From Molossus alvarezi (taxonomy: Eukaryota > Chordata > Mammalia > Chiroptera > Molossidae), in contig CM073907.1 in assembly GCA_037176705.1 (NCBI GenBank), positions 12,555,001-12,619,000 on the forward strand: 64,000 bases of DNA, read 5' to 3'. A program made the position numbers and the translations under genes. The notes below the pieces were generated by a model, which saw only the letters and a list, made by a program, of their open reading frames with translations, did no database searches and was not told the DNA's origin. Position 1 is the stretch's first letter. Every line of letters starts with the position of its first letter. This document shows, piece after piece, positions 63,545 through 64,000 of the stretch.

Positions 63545-64000
63545 TGGATGGATGGCTGGATGGGTGGGTGGATGGGTGGGTGGGTGGGGGATGGATGGGT
63601 GGGTGGGTGGGTAGATGGCTGGGTGGGTGGGTGGGTGGATGGGCAGGTGGGGGGATGGACAGGTGGGTGGATGGATGGGTGGATGGGTGGGTAGGTGGGT
63701 GGATGGATGGATGGATGAATAGGTGGGTGGGTGGGTGGGTAGGTGGATGGGTGGGTGGGTGGGGGATGGATGGGTGGATGGGTGGGTAGGTGGGTGGATG
63801 GATGGATGGATGAATAGGTGGGTGGATGGGTGGGTGGGTGGATGGGTGGGTGGGTGGGGGATGGGTGGGTGGATGGGTGGGTGGGTGGGGGATGGATGGG
63901 TGGGTGGGTAGATGGCTGGGTGGGTGGGTGGGTGGGTGGGTGGATGGATAGGTGGATGGGTGGGTGGATGGATAGGTGGATGGGCAGGTGGGGGGATGGA
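63545..64000. repeat. TGGG/TGGA array, runs off the window
   Basis: At least 456 bases of TGGG and TGGA tetramers with rare TAGG, TGGC and TGAA variants. A 60-base segment starting at 63671 recurs identically at 63766, a 95-base higher-order step. Another variant-bearing segment with TAGATGGCTGGG near 63611 recurs near 63907. The right end lies outside the window. Confidence 0.96.

Noticed and set aside
63544..63911. Gly/Trp/Asp-rich repeat protein
   Set aside because: It is the translation of the TGGG/TGGA array.

Overview
This is mammalian nuclear DNA, almost certainly from a bat. About 54 copies of a tRNA-derived SINE of the bat VES type (head beginning GCCCTGGCCGGTTTGGCTCAG) cover roughly a fifth of the window by my own tally. 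Many have near-perfect target-site duplications (TSDs). There is also one full-length but broken LINE-1 with mammalian ORF1/ORF2, and a background of decayed L1, L2, MIR, MER5A and MaLR-LTR fragments. No prokaryotic or viral gene order is present.

Layout. (1) 1-1800: a CpG island with the first coding exon of TJP1 (ZO-1) on the minus strand. Its nine residues, MSARAAAAK, are followed by a GTGAGC donor. Positions 1-914 are the start of intron 1. Everything right of about 1.4 kb lies upstream of this promoter, or inside a long intron if a more distal TJP1 promoter exists as in other mammals. (2) 1.9-17.7 kb: SINE-rich intergenic DNA with an old L1 3' end (10.6-11.6 kb) and a MaLR LTR (15.0-15.4 kb). 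(3) 18.0-18.26 kb: an orphan exon-like reading frame behind a good splice acceptor, unidentified. (4) 18.3-24.4 kb: a full-length L1 in minus orientation with a SINE nested in ORF1. (5) 25.5-31.4 kb: an old L1 broken by a SINE, more SINEs, and a duplicated integration site. (6) 31.4-35.2 kb and 38.9-41.3 kb: two blocks almost free of SINEs. (7) 35.2-38.9 kb: nested SINEs, a young local duplication of about 98 bp, and a SINE expanded into a 37-bp tandem array. (8) 41.3-57.2 kb: SINEs, a purine tract, a MaLR LTR, a possible ERV LTR and a 14-bp minisatellite. (9) 57.38-58.43 kb: an RPS4X processed pseudogene split by a SINE. (10) 59-64 kb: mostly unique sequence ending in a TGGG/TGGA array that runs off the window.

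Only one real protein-coding exon is supported. I found no new gene system. The most unusual structures are the tandem Pol III B-box array at 38.6-38.9 kb, the 36.2/37.2 kb duplication, the paired SINE integration sites at 29.3/30.6 kb, a tRNA-head-only retrocopy at 41.3 kb and a conserved terminal hairpin in one SINE subtype. In the entries below, 'H type' is the SINE subtype ending in TCCTC-GGGT-GAGGA before the A-tail, and 'C type' is the subtype ending in CTCTAAAATCAATAAA.
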